DNA of 64,000 nucleotides from NCBI RefSeq assembly GCF_028369065.1, contig NZ_JAQNDA010000011.1, positions 94,363 through 158,362 on the forward strand. Reading direction: 5' to 3'. The notes below the pieces were generated by a model. It had not been told where the DNA came from. It saw only the letters and a list, made by a program, of their open reading frames with translations, and ran no database searches. Positions 17,329-25,777 of this stretch are shown here, piece after piece (position 1 is the stretch's first letter; every line of letters begins with the position of its first letter). This DNA is from Marinobacter sp. SS21 (GTDB taxonomy: Bacteria; Pseudomonadota; Gammaproteobacteria; Pseudomonadales; Oleiphilaceae). The position numbers and the translations under genes were made by a program.

Positions 17329-18783
17329 CTAGGACGAACAACTGATATTCAAATGCTTGCCCCAATCCGGCGGTAACGCCGCGTACTCCTCGTGCTCCGG
17401 CTGCTCATCGAACGGCCGCTTCAAGACTTTCAGCAGCTTTTGCATGGGCTCGTAGTCGCCATTCTGGGCTTCCTGAATCACCTGTTGCGCCAGGTAGTTG
17501 CGCAGCACGTACTTGGGGTTCACCCGGCACATGGCCGCCTCCCGTTCATCATCCGACCTTGTCTCGCGGCTCAACCGGGTCTGATAGCGGGCCAGCCAGG
17601 CGTCGGCCACGCTGCGATCCACGAACAGATCCCGTACCGGGGCTTCGCCTCTGGAGGGCAGGGTGGACAGGCCGCGGAAGAAGCGGGTGAAGTCGACGCG
17701 GAATTCGTGGAGCAGGTTGAAGGTCTCCATGATCAGCTCAATGTCGTCGTGCTCGGCAATGGCCAGGCCGAGTTTGGCGCGCATATTGGCCAGGAAGCTG
17801 TCGTTATAGGCGGTTTCGTAGCGTCGCAGGGCCCGGCGCAGGTCGTCCTCGTCCATGACCGGCGCCAGCGCCCTGGCCAGGTACTGGCAGTTAATGAAGC
17901 CTATTTGCGGTTGCTGGTTGTAGGCGTAGCGGCCACCCTGGTCGGAATGGTTGCAGATGTGGCCGGCGTCGAAATCGTCCAGGAAGGCGTAAGGGCCGTA
18001 GTCGAAGGTATCGCCGATGATGGACATGTTGTCGCTGTTCATCACGCCATGGCAGAAGCCTACCGCCTGCCACTGGGCGATCAGGCGACCGGTGCGGGCA
18101 ACCACCTCTTCCAGCCACAGCCTGTAACGGTCGTCGTCCGGCACCGGGATCAACTCGGGGAAGTGCAGGGCGATGGTGTGGTCGATCAGGGTACGCAGTG
18201 CCTCCTCGCCTTCGTGATAGGCGGCAAACTCGAAGTGGCCGAAACGGATGTGGGTCTGGGCGACGCGCACCAGTGTGGCGGCGGTTTCGATGCTTTCCCG
18301 TTGCACCGGGTCCCTGGCGCTGATCATGAACAGTGCCCGGGTGGTGGGAATGCCCAGGGCCTGCATGGCCTCGCTGCAGAGGTATTCCCTCACGGTTGAG
18401 CGAAGCACGGCGCGACCATCGCCAAAGCGGGAATAGGGCGTGGTGCCGGCGCCTTTGAGGTGCCAGTCCCAGTGCTGGCCGTCCGGCCCCACCGTTTCCC
18501 ACAGCAACAGCCCGCGGCCATCCCCCAGCTCGGGATTGTAGACCCCGAATTGATGGCCGGTGTATTTCATCGCCACCGGGTCCATGCCCTCCAGCAGCTC
18601 CCGCCCCTCACCGACTGCGGTCCAGTCCTCGGGGGACTCGGTGTGAAAGCCCATGATCTCAGCCAATTCATGGTTAAAGCAGACCAGTTTGCCATCCCGT
18701 AACGGCGTTGGTTTCACCCGGGTGTAAAAGCTGTCCGGCAGCTCCAGGTAGCGATGTTCGATGCGGACGGAATCTTGGTGCAT
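17329..18783 (-). CDS. selO: Protein adenylyltransferase SelO (YdiU family)
   Basis: This 484-residue pseudokinase-fold enzyme transfers AMP from ATP to protein hydroxyls and is linked to redox stress. Family marks are HQFGVYNPELGDGRGLLL, WHLKGAGTTPYSRFGDGRAVLRS (ATP-binding loop, here quoted in part), FCHGVMNSDNMSIIG (catalytic-type loop) and YGPYAFLDDFD. The protein ends NISCSS. Cys482, third from the end, occupies the place of selenocysteine in the eukaryotic members, and there is no in-frame TGA. It lies opposite fumarase and is divergent from the glycerate kinase gene. Confidence 0.93.
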   Translation of the reverse strand: MHQDSVRIEHRYLELPDSFYTRVKPTPLRDGKLVCFNHELAEIMGFHTESPEDWTAVGEGRELLEGMDPVAMKYTGHQFGVYNPELGDGRGLLLWETVGPDGQHWDWHLKGAGTTPYSRFGDGRAVLRSTVREYLCSEAMQALGIPTTRALFMISARDPVQRESIETAATLVRVAQTHIRFGHFEFAAYHEGEEALRTLIDHTIALHFPELIPVPDDDRYRLWLEEVVARTGRLIAQWQAVGFCHGVMNSDNMSIIGDTFDYGPYAFLDDFDAGHICNHSDQGGRYAYNQQPQIGFINCQYLARALAPVMDEDDLRRALRRYETAYNDSFLANMRAKLGLAIAEHDDIELIMETFNLLHEFRVDFTRFFRGLSTLPSRGEAPVRDLFVDRSVADAWLARYQTRLSRETRSDDEREAAMCRVNPKYVLRNYLAQQVIQEAQNGDYEPMQKLLKVLKRPFDEQPEHEEYAALPPDWGKHLNISCSS

Positions 18784-18993
18784 AGACGGCGATTGGAACC
18801 TTGTAAACGGGCGGCGTAGCGGCTGTCACGGCGCTGTGGATGGGTTATTAGTCTCTCAAAGGTGCCCAAGGGGCACAAACATTTCATGTTCGCGGTCTTT
18901 TTTATCCTTCTGAATTTCTACCAGAAGGTACGGATTCTGCTGTAATGACTGAGGCAGCCTGCCTACCTTCCATCAGAAGCTGGAGCCAATGAC

Positions 18994-19941
18994 GTGTCAG
19001 ACCGGGCTATCTCCGCCGTGATCGACGAGCTGCTTGCCCAAGAGCGGCTGCCGTCGACCTATCGGGACACAGCGATGACCATTATCCTGCCGCTGGCCCG
19101 GGAACTTCAGCGCCGCCAGCGGGCAGCCGGAAGGACGCTGCTGGTAGGCATCCATGGCGCCCAGGGAACCGGGAAATCCACCTTGACCCTGTTCCTGCAG
19201 AGCCTGCTCACTGAGCATCTGAATTGCGCCTGCTCAAGCTTCTCACTGGATGATATTTACCTGACCCAGGCCGAGCGCCAGCGCCTGGCGGAGACGGTAC
19301 ACCCGCTGCTGAGGACCCGGGGCGTGCCGGGCACCCACGATCTGGACCTGGGCCAGCGGCTCATTGATCAACTGGTCAAGGCGTCTGCGGACAGCGAGGT
19401 GGCAATTCCCTTCTTTGACAAGGCCCGAGATGATCGGGTTCCTGAGGCGCAATGGCCCCGGTTCTCTGGAGTCGCTGCCATTGTCCTGGTGGAAGGCTGG
19501 TGCCTGGGCGCGCGGCCTGAAACCGACCCCCAAAAACTGATGGCGCCGCAGAATGAGCTGGAACGCCGGGATGACCCGGATGGGGTCTGGCGACGGTATG
19601 TGAATCACCGACTGGACACCGACTACGCCCAGTTTTTCAGCCAGCTGGACCGGCTGATCATGTTACGGGCGCCGTCGATGGCGTGCGTCCTGCGCTGGCG
19701 AACCTTGCAGGAGCACAAGCTGGCTCGCCGACTCGACGACGCACCAGAGCGGAGCGATGAGCCAGTGGTGGAAGCCAAGCCCCCGCGGATCATGACCGAC
19801 GACCAGGTGGCGTGGTTCATCATGCACTACGAGCGCATCACCCGGCGAACGCTGATCGAGATGCCCAGCCGCGCCGATTGGGTGATCGACGTCAACGAAA
19901 ACCATGGGTTGACCCTGGCGAAGGGGGAGTCGCTGTTGTGA
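18994..19941 (+). CDS. D-glycerate 3-kinase-like P-loop kinase
   Basis: This 315-residue soluble kinase has Walker A GIHGAQGTGKST at about 48-59 and SFSLDDIYLT near 80, a pattern of the plant-type glycerate kinase (GLYK) and YggC-like family. It would make 3-phosphoglycerate from D-glycerate. GTG at 18994 has GGAG 10 bases upstream; an earlier ATG at 18989 runs into a stop. Its TGA overlaps the GTG of the downstream fragment (GTGA), so a translationally coupled gene once followed. The relics at 19938-20113 point to glucosylglycerate turnover, whose breakdown releases glycerate, which supports this substrate. The precise substrate is inferred. Confidence 0.8.
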   Translation: MSDRAISAVIDELLAQERLPSTYRDTAMTIILPLARELQRRQRAAGRTLLVGIHGAQGTGKSTLTLFLQSLLTEHLNCACSSFSLDDIYLTQAERQRLAETVHPLLRTRGVPGTHDLDLGQRLIDQLVKASADSEVAIPFFDKARDDRVPEAQWPRFSGVAAIVLVEGWCLGARPETDPQKLMAPQNELERRDDPDGVWRRYVNHRLDTDYAQFFSQLDRLIMLRAPSMACVLRWRTLQEHKLARRLDDAPERSDEPVVEAKPPRIMTDDQVAWFIMHYERITRRTLIEMPSRADWVIDVNENHGLTLAKGESLL

Positions 19942-20113
19942 GTTGGCTGCGGCCAGTGGTGTTCTCGGATCTGGACGGCGCCGTATCAGTAACGAACTAC
20001 GGCAGCCGGCCTTGGATGATATCAACCTCATCGGCACCGATCAGTGGGTGGACCTGACCGGCAAGCTGACCCTGAGGCGGTACCAGAGCGTCTGGCTTTC
20101 CAATAACGAATAA
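19938..20113 (+). pseudogene. Fused relics of a sugar-phosphate phosphatase and a GH13 glucosylglycerate/sucrose phosphorylase
   Basis: From GTG 19938 the frame reads SWLRPVVFSDLDGA, the start of a HAD-type mannosyl/glucosyl-3-phosphoglycerate phosphatase (motif I SDLDG). After about 19980 it loses all family character and stops at 20057. In the next frame, up to TAA 20111, the DNA reads NELRQPALDDINLIG then TDQWVDLTGKLTLRRYQSVW. This resembles the C-terminus of GH13 sucrose/glucosylglycerate phosphorylases, which end in an LTL-PYQ-VWL pattern. The simplest reading is one deletion removing the rest of both genes and any between. The start overlaps the glycerate kinase stop as in an intact operon. 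The family assignments of such short pieces are inferences. Confidence 0.6.
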
Positions 20114-20129
20114 GGGAGGATAGCGCCCC

Positions 20130-21227
20130 ATGTGCGCGTCCCCCCGTCCCCGCATCCTGATCCTGTCCGCCTACGATGTTGGTAGCCACCGTCGTTGGCG
20201 GGAGCAGTTGGTGGCCAGTCAACCCCAGTACGACTGGCAGGTGGTGAGCCTGCCGCCGCGTTACTTCCGTTGGCGCATCCGTGGCAATGCCCTGAGTTGG
20301 CTGAATACACCGGAGTTGCGGCAACCCTGGGATCTACTGGTGGTGACCTCCATGGTGGATCTGGCCACGCTCAAGGGCTGCCATCCCCAGCTGGCGTCGG
20401 TACCGGTGCTGCTGTATATGCACGAAAACCAGTTTGCCTATCCCCGCTCTCGCCAGCAGCACGACAGCATCGATCCGCAGCTGGTCAATGTGTACAGCGC
20501 CATCGCCGCGAACCGAATCGCCTTCAACAGTCATTGGAATCGGCAAAGCTTTCTGGAGGCCACCTCGGCGTTGCTGGCCAAGTTGCCGGACGCCGTGCCA
20601 GCCGGGGTGGTGGACGCCTTGCGGGCCAAATCCACCGTACTGCCGGTGCCCATTGAGGATCGCTTGTTCCAGGCCCGAACGGTGCCGCTGAATCGGGCGG
20701 TTCCCCATCTGGTGTGGAACCATCGCTGGGAGTACGACAAGGGCCCAGAACGGCTGCTGGCACTGCTCCGGCAGCTGCGCTACGAGGGCCAGCGCTTCCG
20801 GCTCAGTGTGGTGGGGGAGCAGTTCCGTCGGCAGCCACCGGAATTTGCACGGATCCGCGAGGAATTTGCCGCGCAGATTGAGCAATGGGGTTTCCTGGAC
20901 AATCGGGACGGCTACGACCGCCTGCTCAACCAGGCGGACGTGGTGGTTTCCACCGCACTTCATGACTTTCAGGGATTGTCGATGCTGGAGGCCATGGCCT
21001 CCGGTTGCCTGGCCCTGGCACCGGATCGTTTGGCTTACCCGGAGTATGTGCCCCAGGCACAGCGGTACACCCGGTTTGATGACGACGTTGAACAGGAGTC
21101 GCAAGGCGCAGCGATCACCCTGATTCAGCTAATGGCAGGCAATGAGGCTCCGGCGGTTCCTGAGGCGTGGCGGTTGTCCCGGCTTGGCCGGCGATACCGT
21201 GAGCTGATTCAGGAGCTGCTGGGATAA
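20130..21227 (+). CDS. tRNA-queuosine alpha-mannosyltransferase-like GT-B glycosyltransferase (GTDC1/QTMAN family)
   Basis: This 365-residue GT-B enzyme matches the former DUF3524/GTDC1 family, whose characterised animal member mannosylates queuosine at position 34 of tRNA-Asp. Marks are ILILSAYDVGSHRRWREQL at the N-terminus, VLLYMHENQFAYPRS near 100, FNSHWNRQSFL near 135, and VWNHRWEYDKGPERLL near 195. The donor-site GLSMLEAMASGCLALAP lies near 288. GGGAGG lies 10 bases before the ATG. It follows the glucosylglycerate relic by 16 bp and may now depend on that operon's promoter. The bacterial function is taken from the family; a different acceptor is possible. Confidence 0.82.
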   Translation: MCASPRPRILILSAYDVGSHRRWREQLVASQPQYDWQVVSLPPRYFRWRIRGNALSWLNTPELRQPWDLLVVTSMVDLATLKGCHPQLASVPVLLYMHENQFAYPRSRQQHDSIDPQLVNVYSAIAANRIAFNSHWNRQSFLEATSALLAKLPDAVPAGVVDALRAKSTVLPVPIEDRLFQARTVPLNRAVPHLVWNHRWEYDKGPERLLALLRQLRYEGQRFRLSVVGEQFRRQPPEFARIREEFAAQIEQWGFLDNRDGYDRLLNQADVVVSTALHDFQGLSMLEAMASGCLALAPDRLAYPEYVPQAQRYTRFDDDVEQESQGAAITLIQLMAGNEAPAVPEAWRLSRLGRRYRELIQELLG

Positions 21228-21232
21228 GGGGG

Positions 21233-22222
21233 CTACCCCGGCCGATGGGCCAGCTGCCGCAATCGCTCATCCAGTGCCTCTGAGGGCAGCGGTTCCGGGC
21301 TGATGATCTCCAATCGCGATACCTCCTGGCGGCTGGCGGAAGTGATCGAGACGGTATCGTCCGCGACGTTAATGGCGCGCCAGCCGGAGGTGGTATGAAT
21401 CACCCCTTTGATGCGGAGAACCGGTAACCCCGCGGTCAGCGCCAGCAGCTCCGTTTCCGGGAAGGTGAAGCGGGGGTGCAGCCGCCAACCGAGACTGAAG
21501 TGGCCAAGCCCCTTATTGCTGACCTGCTGCCAGGGTTGATCCTCCACGGACACTGGCGGCGCAAGAGGCTCCTCGTGATGGTGGGGCCGGTGGTGGCTGT
21601 CAGGCGGGCTGGGGTCGGTGCCGGCGTGATGGCCCTCTAGCCAGGCCAGTTGCAGCTGGCCGTTCCGGGTGTGGTGGATGGCCCTTTTGGTGGGCCTGAA
21701 ACCCTGGGCCCAGGCGTCAAAGTGGTGCAGTTCCCCGGCCGAGCATAGGTCCGTCTTGTTGGCGACCAGGATGTCGGCGGTGGCAGCCTGATCCCGAAAT
21801 TGCTCATTCTCCAGCACCCGCGGGTCGGCCAGCCTGCGGGGGTCCACCAGGCCGATGACGGGGCCAAGCGTCAGCACATCCCGGTAGTGTTCGTTGGTCA
21901 GGGTCTGGATGATCTGGCTTGGATGGCCCAGCCCGGTGGGCTCAATCAGCAAGCGGTCTGGCCTGGCCTGGTGGATCAGCCGGTTCAGTCCGATCTGCAT
22001 GGGCAGTCCGGCCACGCAGCACATGCAGCCTCCGGGTATTTCCCGCACTACGGCGTTTTGATCGGACAGCAAGGCTCCGTCGATACCGACTTCACCAAAT
22101 TCGTTGACCAGAATGGCCCAGGATTCATGGGCGGGCTTGAGCTGCAACAGGTGACGGATCGCGGTGGTCTTGCCGACGCCGAGAAAGCCAAGTATCAGGT
22201 TGGTGGGAATGGCGCGCTGCAC
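21233..22222 (-). CDS. COG0523 family GTPase, probable zinc metallochaperone (ZigA/YciC-like)
   Basis: This 329-residue GTPase of the G3E family has Walker A GFLGVGKTT near residue 10 and the metal-binding GGCMCC motif near 60. It also has NKTD (base recognition) and a His-rich linker HHRPHHHEE near 200. The C-terminal CobW_C domain contains LRIKGVIHT. GTG at 22222 is used because it places Walker A at the N-terminus; an upstream open frame would run through the operator and into the next gene. A Zur-type operator lies 31 bp upstream, so expression should rise under zinc starvation. It converges on the mannosyltransferase gene with 5 bp between stops. Confidence 0.88.
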   Translation of the reverse strand: MQRAIPTNLILGFLGVGKTTAIRHLLQLKPAHESWAILVNEFGEVGIDGALLSDQNAVVREIPGGCMCCVAGLPMQIGLNRLIHQARPDRLLIEPTGLGHPSQIIQTLTNEHYRDVLTLGPVIGLVDPRRLADPRVLENEQFRDQAATADILVANKTDLCSAGELHHFDAWAQGFRPTKRAIHHTRNGQLQLAWLEGHHAGTDPSPPDSHHRPHHHEEPLAPPVSVEDQPWQQVSNKGLGHFSLGWRLHPRFTFPETELLALTAGLPVLRIKGVIHTTSGWRAINVADDTVSITSASRQEVSRLEIISPEPLPSEALDERLRQLAHRPG

Positions 22223-22252
22223 GGGTTCTGCCTTTGGAGCGGTGGGTGGCTG

Positions 22253-22273
22253 AATTGTTATAATATAACAGTT
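22253..22273 (-). promoter_or_regulatory. Zur operator candidate
   Basis: TGTTATAATATAACA at 22256-22270 is a perfect 15-bp palindrome centred on one A, extended by AA and TT on the outside. It matches the gammaproteobacterial Zur consensus (TGTTATANTATAACA). It lies directly upstream of the COG0523 GTPase gene, a family often controlled by Zur. Confidence 0.85.
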
Positions 22274-22299
22274 GAGGCTGATCTGAAACCGCGATGATC

Positions 22300-23256
22300 T
22301 CAGCTGTATACGACCACCTGGTTCCGCCCGGCTTCCTTGGCCTGGTATAGGGCACTGTCGGCCTGCTTGAGCCATTGCTGACAGTTTTGAGCGCTTTCAG
22401 TCAGTACGGCAACACCAATGCTGACGGTGATCTGGATGGCGCCGCTCGGGGCATCCAAGGAGAACTGGGCCAGGCTGTCCCGGATTCGTTCGCAAATGCA
22501 GAGAGCCCCTTTGGCATCGGTTTCCGGCAGGATAATGCCAAATTCGTCACCACCGAAGCGTCCGGGACGGTCCGCCTGGCGCAGCTTCTCCCGAATGGTC
22601 TGGGCGGTTTTCAGAATGACTTCATCGCCACGTAAGTGGCCATGGGTATCGTTGATGGTTTTGAAGTGGTCGATGTCCAGCAGGGCCACTGCTGCGTGGT
22701 GGCCGTAACGGAAATAGCGTTCGTATTCGGCGTCCAGCAGGTTTTCCCAGGCCACGCGGTTGAACAAACCGGTGGCGCGGTCGGTGACGCTTAACCGCAG
22801 CAACTGTTCATTGGCCTGTTCCAGCGCCCGCTTGCTGGAAGCCATGTCCGTGACGTCATAGACCGTCAGGCAGACCTTCTCCACCGAGCCGTCAGTGCCA
22901 TTCAGTGGGCTGATGGTCAGGTTCTGGAACATATACTCTTCAATGCCGGTGACGGGCCGGGTATTGCGAAAGCGAAAGACCCAGGGACGCTGTTCCCATG
23001 AGGTGAAGGTACGGGTATTCAGCGTGGCCACGGTGTTGATCTTGCGGACCAGCCAGGCCTTCGGCAGCTCGGGAAACAGGTCGAACAGATTGCGGTTGTG
23101 CACACGGCTGGCGGTCAGTCCGCTGTGATTCTCCATAAACCCGTTCCAGGCCTGGACCCGATGATCGAGATCCAGCACCACCAGACCCACTTCCACCGAT
23201 TCCACCATATCCACCAACCAGTGGAAGGCATGCAGATCCGCGTCCTCTGAACTCAT
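22300..23256 (-). CDS. PAS-GGDEF diguanylate cyclase
   Basis: This 318-residue soluble protein has an N-terminal PAS domain (about 12-125, GLVVLDLDHRVQAWNGFMENHS). A GGDEF domain follows (about 150-315), with the intact active site GRFGGDEFGIILP and an inhibitory I-site RQAD five residues before it. It should make cyclic di-GMP from GTP, with product inhibition, in response to a ligand or partner at the PAS domain. It starts 4 bp after the stop of the CheY-CheC gene, so the two form an operon and very likely a signalling pair. It reads VVVYS at the C-terminus. Confidence 0.93.
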   Translation of the reverse strand: MSSEDADLHAFHWLVDMVESVEVGLVVLDLDHRVQAWNGFMENHSGLTASRVHNRNLFDLFPELPKAWLVRKINTVATLNTRTFTSWEQRPWVFRFRNTRPVTGIEEYMFQNLTISPLNGTDGSVEKVCLTVYDVTDMASSKRALEQANEQLLRLSVTDRATGLFNRVAWENLLDAEYERYFRYGHHAAVALLDIDHFKTINDTHGHLRGDEVILKTAQTIREKLRQADRPGRFGGDEFGIILPETDAKGALCICERIRDSLAQFSLDAPSGAIQITVSIGVAVLTESAQNCQQWLKQADSALYQAKEAGRNQVVVYS

Positions 23257-23260
23257 GGGG

Positions 23261-24301
23261 CTACTCCACTAAAAATTGTAACTGCTGTTCCAGGTGGGGG
23301 ATCGAATCCTCGGTCAGTACCACCAACAGGTCGCACTGGGTCTGGTGCCCCTCGATTTCATAGCGGATCTCGATGCACTGCAGTTCTTCCTGCCGCCCAC
23401 CATGATGCTCCAGCAAGGCCGCCACCGGCTGATGCTGGCCGAGAACGGAGGGGTGTCCCAGGGACAGTTTCAGGTTCAGCTGGTCGCCGAAGCTCTTGAT
23501 GAAAGCGCCGAACAAAATGCTCGACAGGTCCATCAGCACTTCAAGCTCGACTTCTCCGGAGTCCTCTTGATCGTACCCCAGCAACGTGGCCAGATCCCGG
23601 ACGTGAGCATCGGTGAAGAGCAGTAGGGCTTCGCCCGCCACCCCGGCGCCGGTAAATCCCTGGCAGACGGCGGAATAGGCCGCCCGATTGTCCGCAGCGG
23701 AGATGGCCATATAGAGCTCTGACCGCGCCAGCTTGGCCACCTTGGGTACCGGCAGCTTGACGAAGGCGTTTAACAGACGCGCCATAAGGTCCGATGCCTG
23801 GCCCATGGCGACGTTGGCGATTTCCTGGAGGAATTCCTGGCATCCGACGGCGCCGGGCTCCGTCGTCTCCGACGTGGGCAAACTCGCGGCTTTGGCCTTG
23901 GCTTCGCCTTTGTCGTTCCATTCGCCATCTTCGTCCCGGAGTATGCCGTACTCCCGCAACAGGGCTTCCACCTGCTCTGGCTGTGTGGGCTTTCGAATGA
24001 AGCCCAGTGCGCCCATCTTCAGTACCCGCGCCTGCGCCTGTGGCTGCACATCACCGGACACCACGATAGTCATCACGGGCAAATCTTCCTTGGTAATGGT
24101 GCGAAGCACCGAGTAACCATCCATTTCCGGCATGTTGAGATCGAGAAACAGCACATCCCAGGCACTGTCGCGAAGCATGTCCAGGGCTTGTCGGCCGTGT
24201 TCGGCAAAGCCGATGTCGGGCGTCCACTGTTTGGGGAGGGCGCGGGCCATTTGTTTTCTGGCCAGGGCGGAGTCATCACAAATCAGGACTCGAAGGGTCA
24301 T
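23261..24301 (-). CDS. Response regulator with CheY receiver and CheC-like phosphatase domain
   Basis: This 346-residue protein has a receiver domain at 1-120 with phospho-acceptor Asp54 (LFLDLNMPEMDG), the acidic pair DD at 9-10 and Lys in FIRKP. A linker of about 30 residues precedes a CheC/CheX-type region. The first active helix there is intact (EIANVAMGQASDLMARLLN, with the E..N pair); the second (DLSSILFGAF) lacks the E..N pattern. CheC-type domains dephosphorylate CheY, so this may be a self-timing regulator. It is the first gene of an operon with the diguanylate cyclase downstream. Confidence 0.87.
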   Translation of the reverse strand: MTLRVLICDDSALARKQMARALPKQWTPDIGFAEHGRQALDMLRDSAWDVLFLDLNMPEMDGYSVLRTITKEDLPVMTIVVSGDVQPQAQARVLKMGALGFIRKPTQPEQVEALLREYGILRDEDGEWNDKGEAKAKAASLPTSETTEPGAVGCQEFLQEIANVAMGQASDLMARLLNAFVKLPVPKVAKLARSELYMAISAADNRAAYSAVCQGFTGAGVAGEALLLFTDAHVRDLATLLGYDQEDSGEVELEVLMDLSSILFGAFIKSFGDQLNLKLSLGHPSVLGQHQPVAALLEHHGGRQEELQCIEIRYEIEGHQTQCDLLVVLTEDSIPHLEQQLQFLVE

Positions 24302-24772
24302 ACCGGCGGGCGCTCATATCAACGGGGCGGCCTGGTTCAAAGGCATCGCAGCGATCATGTTGTTTTGGCTAGCAGTATAGCAGTCGTGCAGAGAGTCGGC
24401 CGGTGTCTGTTTTTCGGGGGCTGTCATCTACCAGTAGATCCCAAGGGAATGAGACCTGGATCATAAACCGTCGGGGTTAACGCTTTTGTAATGGCCGGAT
24501 GTGACCGGCCTCACTCAATTGGTCGCAGCGACTTGATTATAGTGGCGCTGCGGCAACAAAACGTAACAAAGCGACACATAACAAATCGCCGCGGTTGGCC
24601 AGACCAAGCGTGATGACCTTGAGCACCAGAACCCAGGGCATCAGCAAACCGAGCATTCGAACTCGGCGGCCAGCCATCAGAGACCACCGGTGTACCCGTG
24701 CAGCCCGCTTGGCGGGGGACGGATGTTGCGGGCGCCGGTATAAACAGAATCGATCAGAGACACATCAACACC
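24302..24772. other. Intergenic region with a CRP-type promoter
   Basis: The 471 bp between the CheY-CheC gene (minus) and the secreted protein gene (plus) holds the promoter described at 24500-24543. It would give an untranslated leader of about 220 nt for the plus-strand gene. The leader has several short GC-rich inverted words but no riboswitch that I recognise. Confidence 0.4.
24500..24543 (+). promoter_or_regulatory. Class II CRP/Vfr-dependent promoter candidate
   Basis: TGTGA-CCGGCC-TCACT at 24500-24515 matches the CRP/Vfr consensus in 9 of 10 positions. A -10 box TATAGT lies at 24538-24543, preceded by TG at the extended position region. The site centre is about 42 bases upstream of the expected start point, the spacing of CRP class II promoters. 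No good -35 box is present, as expected for an activated promoter. Confidence 0.6.
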
Positions 24773-25642
24773 ATGACCAGGAATGCGATAGGAAGCGCGG
24801 TCCTTGTCACCTTGTGCCTGGCTGGAACACAGGATGTCCGGGCCGAACTGCAACCTATTTCCGATACGGAGATGGGCGCGGTTCAGGGACAGGCGATGAT
24901 TGCGGTAGATCAGGTAATGGGGGGCAGTCAGCATTTCACGCGTATCACCATGGGGATGGACGTTGCTGTCCAAACCAATGTGAATGCGCTCGCCATTGGC
25001 GAGACGGCTGCTGGAACGGACCTTGCTGTGAACCAGTTGTCACTGGGGCATATATCCGAGGATGAATCCCGGGTTCAGCTGGACGGGCAAACCTACGCCG
25101 TTGGCGACATTGTGCCTTTCGAGGCGGCGAACCCGTACTTCGAATTGGCGCAAGTCAACGATGAAGTTGTGGGATTCCGCCTCGGGCTCGGTCAGGCCCG
25201 GGGTACATTGTCCGGAGAAATGGCCAGCTTTTCCGGCCACCTGGGGCTGCAGCTGGAGGACGCCAGCGGCACCGCGGCTGCGGCCACCCTCTACGACGCC
25301 ACCACGGCGGCCACAAACTACCAGGCCACCCACGTGGGCTTGGCCGGCGCCACCACCGATTGCGCCAGTGGTGTCCAGTGCGCGCCACTAACCAACCTGA
25401 AGACCTTTGAGGTTGGGGCGGATAACGGTGACGGCACCGTGGGCTTTGCGAAGGACTTCTTCCTGGCGTTTCAGGAACAGGCGGTGGATTGGCAAAGCCT
25501 GGACGGTAGCCGGACGGTGACGGCCGCTCCGGGGGTTCACCTCAACTTGCCCACCGCGATGACTATAGATCTGCAAACGTTGCAAAACGGCATTCCTCGG
25601 GTGCGCACCGAGTACATCGACCGCGGACTGGGGGTGTTCTGA
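24773..25642 (+). CDS. Secreted protein, FilA/DUF6160-like, unknown function
   Basis: This 289-residue precursor has a signal peptide (MTRNAIGSAVLVTLCLAGTQ, cleavage after VRA). The mature start ELQPISDTEMGAVQGQA is the short N-terminal motif found in a family of surface or filament-associated proteins of Pseudomonas and Acinetobacter types. The rest is rich in Gly, Ala, Thr and beta-type segments, with one CASGVQC pair that may form a disulfide. ATG at 24773 is chosen since it starts the signal peptide. It has a weak ribosome binding site. A CRP-type site about 270 bp upstream may control it. The assignment rests on the N-terminal motif only. Confidence 0.65.
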   Translation: MTRNAIGSAVLVTLCLAGTQDVRAELQPISDTEMGAVQGQAMIAVDQVMGGSQHFTRITMGMDVAVQTNVNALAIGETAAGTDLAVNQLSLGHISEDESRVQLDGQTYAVGDIVPFEAANPYFELAQVNDEVVGFRLGLGQARGTLSGEMASFSGHLGLQLEDASGTAAAATLYDATTAATNYQATHVGLAGATTDCASGVQCAPLTNLKTFEVGADNGDGTVGFAKDFFLAFQEQAVDWQSLDGSRTVTAAPGVHLNLPTAMTIDLQTLQNGIPRVRTEYIDRGLGVF

Positions 25643-25777
25643 GTCCGATCCGCCGGGCCGGTAGGCCGATCGGAACGAAGCGGATGCTGGCCGGCATAGC
25701 TCAGGCCGGTATCCGCCGCCCCTTTCTGCTAGACTGCGCCGATGCCACATTTATGGACAGGTGCAGGAGTCCTTGCA

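Noticed and set aside
17329..18783. Selenocysteine in SelO
   Set aside because: The position third from the end is Cys (TGT/TGC codon), and the frame has no internal TGA.
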